The notes under the pieces: generated by a model
What the model saw: only the letters and a program-made list of their open reading frames with translations
The model's database searches: none
What the model was told of the DNA's origin: nothing
Position numbers and translations under genes: made by a program
From: Archaeoglobus sp. UBA230
Lineage (GTDB): Archaea; Halobacteriota; Archaeoglobi; Archaeoglobales; Archaeoglobaceae
Length of the DNA stretch: 46,067 nucleotides
Assembly: GCA_002507545.1 (NCBI GenBank)
Contig: DAVR01000006.1
Span: forward strand, 1 to 46,067
Direction: 5' to 3'
Shown: positions 43,304 through 46,067 of the stretch, one piece after another
Layout of the letters: every line of letters begins with the position of its first letter
Position numbering within the stretch: position 1 is the first letter of the stretch

Positions 43304-44142
43304 AGTACTCGATTGGTGGTTTCTGTGATCTTTTCCTTGACTTCTGTAAGGAAGTCGAGGAGCTTAGGGACAGGCTGAAGCTTGATGGGAAGCTTGCAAT
43401 AATAGATGCAAAAGGTTTGACGCACAAAGAGCTCAACGACCTGATGAGGTATGCCGTATTCGAACTTGGAGCGAGGAAATTTAAATTGCTGAACATTACA
43501 GGGCAAAGGTATATCGGGACAAGGCTCTGGGCTCCGAACATGGAAAAGCTTGAGATTGAGGTTCACGGTTTTCCCGGCAACGATCTTGGAGCTTTCCTCG
43601 GAGGCCACAAAATAGTTGTTTATGGGAACGCTCAGGATGGTGTAGGTAATACGATGGACGATGGGGAGATCATAGTATATGGCAGGGCAGGCGATGTTGT
43701 GGCGATGTCCATGAGGGGTGGAAGGATACTGATAAGGGACGATGTCGGTTACAGAACTGCTATACATATGAAGGAATACAAGGATAAGGTTCCTGTGCTG
43801 GTTATCGGCGGGACGGCGCAGGATTTCTTTGGAGAGTATATGGCAGGCGGAAGAGTTGTGTTGCTGGGCTTAAACCTTGGTGATAAGCCTCACAGGGCGA
43901 GATACATCGGTACAGGAATGCATGGAGGGATAATGTACATACGTGGTAAGGTGGAACAGTGGCAGCTTGGAAAAGAGGTGGGCATTGTTGACATGGATGA
44001 CGAGGACTGGAAATTCCTCGAAAAACATGTTGGGGATTTCTGCAAGGAATTTGGATTTGATAAAGATGAGATACTCAGCGGCAAGTTTCTTAAGCTGAAA
44101 CCCGTTACGAAGAGACCTTACGGGAAGATTTACGCCTATTGA
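43300..44142 (+). CDS. glutamate synthase, GXGXG-domain subunit
   Basis: 280 aa. A beta-helix of glycine repeats, with GNAQDGVGNTMDDGEIIVYG, RAGDVVAMSMRGGRILIRDD and GRVVLLGLNLG in about residues 106-195, matches the C-terminal GXGXG domain of glutamate synthase alpha (GltB). The start overlaps the FMN subunit stop by 4 bp (ATGA). Known: this domain is structural and helps keep the ammonia channel in shape. As a separate subunit it completes the enzyme made by the two preceding genes. Confidence 0.93.
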   Translation: MKYSIGGFCDLFLDFCKEVEELRDRLKLDGKLAIIDAKGLTHKELNDLMRYAVFELGARKFKLLNITGQRYIGTRLWAPNMEKLEIEVHGFPGNDLGAFLGGHKIVVYGNAQDGVGNTMDDGEIIVYGRAGDVVAMSMRGGRILIRDDVGYRTAIHMKEYKDKVPVLVIGGTAQDFFGEYMAGGRVVLLGLNLGDKPHRARYIGTGMHGGIMYIRGKVEQWQLGKEVGIVDMDDEDWKFLEKHVGDFCKEFGFDKDEILSGKFLKLKPVTKRPYGKIYAY

Positions 44143-44241
44143 TTTTTTATTTTGCTTATTCGGAAAGATTATGGAATCAAAACGTAAGATTTTCAGAACC
44201 AAACAGGATTAGGGACTAATCACCCATATCTCAGCAAATGA

Positions 44242-44248
44242 TATAAAA
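44242..44248 (+). promoter_or_regulatory. TATA box of elp3
   Basis: TATAAAA centred ~25 bp before the GTG start, consistent with a leaderless mRNA. Confidence 0.6.
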
Positions 44249-44268
44249 CCACTCATCCAATCCTAAGG

Positions 44269-45825
44269 GTGTTAGAACAACTTGCAGTAGAGATTGCAGA
44301 GAACGCCAGAAGTAAGGAGGATGTTTTGAGGATTAAGAGGTTATTTGCCAAAAGACATGGACTCTCTACGATACCATCAGATGCAGAGATTCTGAAGGTT
44401 GTGAGGGGGACTAAGTACTACACAAAGCTCAGAGAAGTTCTTAGAGTTAAACCCGTTAGAACCATCAGCGGTGTTGCTGTTGTCGCCGTTATGACCTCTC
44501 CTGCGCCATGTCCACATGGAAAATGCTTACCCTGTCCCGGAGGAGTGGAGAGGAACACCCCTCAGAGCTATGTTGGACTTGAACCAGCAGCGATGAGAGG
44601 GAGACAGCATGATTATGATGCCTTCAGACAGGTTACGGCAAGATTGAGGGAGCTTGAGAGTATTGGTCATGATGTGAGTAAGGTTGAAATTATAGTCATG
44701 GGTGGAACCTTTCCTGCGAGAGATGCAGAATATAAAGAGAAGTTTATGCTCGACATCTTCAATGCCCTCAACGCCTTCAACAGTCGTGCAAGGACTGAGA
44801 GCAATCTTGAAATGGCAAAGAGGAAAAATGAAAGGGCAAAGGTTAGATGCGTGGGAATAACCTTCGAAACGCGCCCCGATTATGCAAGAGAGCAGCACAT
44901 TCGTGAGATGCTGAGATTCGGAGGGACGAAGGTTGAGCTCGGGGTGCAGAGTATATACGACAACGTTCTGGAGAAGATAAGGAGGGGTCATGGGGTTGAA
45001 GATACAGTTGAGGCAACGAAACTTCTGAAAGATTCTGCTTTTAAGGTGGGTTATCACATAATGCCCGGACTTCCTGGGTCTGATTTCAGTAGAGACCTCA
45101 GGATGTTCAGAGAGCTATTTGAGAAGGAAGATTTCAAACCTGACTATCTTAAAATTTACCCAACGCTGGTTGTTGAAGGTACTGAGCTTTTCGAGATGTG
45201 GAAGCGTGGAGAGTATCAGCCTTATACCACCGAAGAGGTTGTGGAACTTGTAGCGAGAGCAAAGCGGTACTTCCCTGAATGGGTAAGAGTGCAGAGAATC
45301 CAGCGCGATATTCCTGTTAGAGCTGCCATTGGTTTGGACAAGGGAAACGTCAGGCAGCTCGTCCGCAGAAGGCTTAAAGAGCTTGGTTATGGATGCAGAT
45401 GCATAAGGTGCAGGGAGGTGGGACATAGAGGTGTGAAGCCTGAGGAATATTCAAAGGCTGAGCTTGTGGTGAGGGAATACGGGGCTTCTGGAGGTAGTGA
45501 ATACTTCATATCCTATGAGATTCCTGATTACGATGCTTTGGTTGGATTTGTAAGGCTCAGATTTCCGAAAGAGCCTTTTATAGATATTTTAAAGGATGCT
45601 GCTCTGATTAGAGAGCTTCATGTTTATGGCAGGGCAGTTCCAGTGGGTAAGAGCAGCAACGCCTTTCAGCATAGGGGTTTTGGGGAGAGTTTGCTTAGGG
45701 AAGCTGAGGAGATTGCGAAGGAAGAATACGACAAAATTGCGGTTATAAGTGGCGTAGGTGTGAGGGAGTACTACAGAAGGCTTGGGTACAGACTTAAGGG
45801 AGGGTATATGGTTAAGAGGTTGTGA
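44269..45825 (+). CDS. elp3: tRNA uridine(34) acetyltransferase Elp3
   Basis: 518 aa from a GTG at 44269; the TATA box places transcription start there. Radical SAM cysteines are C81, C86 and C89 in APCPHGKCLPCPGG. GGTFPARDAEYKEKF near 145 and TFETRPDYAREQHI near 199, then VELGVQSIYDNVLEKIRRGH, complete that part. A Cys-rich zinc site CRCIRCREVGH is near 376. The C-terminal GNAT domain has SSNAFQHRGFGESLLREAE near 463 and YYRRLGYRLKGGYMVKRL. Known: Elp3 uses SAM and acetyl-CoA to modify wobble uridine (cm5U34); archaea have it without the other Elongator subunits. Confidence 0.95.
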   Translation: MLEQLAVEIAENARSKEDVLRIKRLFAKRHGLSTIPSDAEILKVVRGTKYYTKLREVLRVKPVRTISGVAVVAVMTSPAPCPHGKCLPCPGGVERNTPQSYVGLEPAAMRGRQHDYDAFRQVTARLRELESIGHDVSKVEIIVMGGTFPARDAEYKEKFMLDIFNALNAFNSRARTESNLEMAKRKNERAKVRCVGITFETRPDYAREQHIREMLRFGGTKVELGVQSIYDNVLEKIRRGHGVEDTVEATKLLKDSAFKVGYHIMPGLPGSDFSRDLRMFRELFEKEDFKPDYLKIYPTLVVEGTELFEMWKRGEYQPYTTEEVVELVARAKRYFPEWVRVQRIQRDIPVRAAIGLDKGNVRQLVRRRLKELGYGCRCIRCREVGHRGVKPEEYSKAELVVREYGASGGSEYFISYEIPDYDALVGFVRLRFPKEPFIDILKDAALIRELHVYGRAVPVGKSSNAFQHRGFGESLLREAEEIAKEEYDKIAVISGVGVREYYRRLGYRLKGGYMVKRL

Positions 45826-45847
45826 GAAACAATCTATACTTTGCTTT

Positions 45848-46009
45848 TTAGAGAATATAGCCCCGGCCGGATTGATGACGCATAACATCCATAGCCCTCC
45901 AAACTTCGACATTCATCCTCCGATCAAAATACCAAAGCATCAGCAACCCAACTAAGGCTTTAATCATGTGGTTCTCGTTGCCAAACCTCAGCGAAAAAAT
46001 CTCGAACAT
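45848..46009 (-). CDS. unidentified short ORF at the right edge
   Basis: 53 aa from the ATG at 46009 to the TAA at 45848, converging on elp3 (23 bp away), beginning MFEIFSLRFGNENHM with a hydrophobic core (IKALVGLLMLWYF) and a basic end (VMRHQSGRGYIL). A stop codon lies just upstream in frame. A different frame of the same strand stays open from the window edge to about 45965 (ending AEVWQREPHD), so a frameshifted larger gene is possible. No ribosome-binding site stands out. Not recognised. Confidence 0.3.
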   Translation of the reverse strand: MFEIFSLRFGNENHMIKALVGLLMLWYFDRRMNVEVWRAMDVMRHQSGRGYIL

Positions 46010-46067
46010 GATAGTCTTTCACTATAAAGTCCCCCTGCAGGATTACATAACTGCAAAGCTGGTCTAT

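Overview
This window looks like the chromosome of a hyperthermophilic euryarchaeon of the Archaeoglobus type, probably close to A. fulgidus. The signs are the 5' end of mer (a tetrahydromethanopterin enzyme) at the left edge, a GatD-type amidotransferase subunit, archaease (archease), archaeal Elp3, a CDP-alcohol phosphatidyltransferase of the archaetidylinositol phosphate type, glutamate synthase split into separate subunits, a tRNA-Glu gene with a small intron, and TATA boxes about 25 nt upstream of many start codons, which implies leaderless mRNAs. The species assignment is inference; nothing was searched.

Layout. 1-5.1 kb (minus strand): mer start, a B12-binding-type radical SAM protein, a YchF/Obg-like GTPase, a small conserved protein, a bactofilin-like beta-helix protein, a CDP-alcohol phosphatidyltransferase and an Lrp/AsnC regulator with a Cys-rich tail. 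5.1-8.7 kb: a scarred region. It holds a dead IS with perfect 13-bp terminal repeats and a 7-bp target duplication, a secreted metzincin-like protease with a small membrane partner, a broken HTH gene and a dead IS6-like element. 8.8-12.3 kb: a small membrane protein, then a MacB/LolCDE-like ABC exporter (permease, ATPase) with a secreted CARDB/COG1361-type protein. 12.4-17.5 kb: an ACT regulator divergent from an orphan ABC ATPase, then gatD-argH, two small genes and tRNA-Glu. 17.6-25.3 kb: a catabolic acyl-CoA block (acyl-CoA synthetase, ATC-hydrolase-like protein, two CoA-transferase subunits, crotonase, RHH regulator, acetoacetate-decarboxylase-like protein, nitroreductase, MBL hydrolase). 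25.3-28.6 kb: hisH, a small unknown gene, asd, and an MgtE/SLC41-type transporter.

28.7-32.5 kb is the least explained part. A three-gene ATGA-coupled operon (coiled-coil/AbrB-like protein, Cache-like sensor with HAMP but no output domain, 68-aa protein) converges on a DUF2226/PATAN-like protein, a roadblock/LC7 protein and a polytopic membrane protein. It looks like a sensory module without a kinase or chemotaxis domain.

32.8-37.1 kb: a second MBL hydrolase with a C-terminal helical/wHTH region, then a five-gene minus-strand operon (Fe-S protein, methyltransferase, archease, DUF763, aroA). 37.2-44.1 kb: the ammonia-assimilation locus, with glnA divergent from a five-gene operon for a polyferredoxin, a flavoprotein and three glutamate synthase subunits. 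Together these form glutamine and then two glutamates, with electrons probably entering through the ferredoxin and flavoprotein. The window ends with elp3 and a short unidentified ORF.
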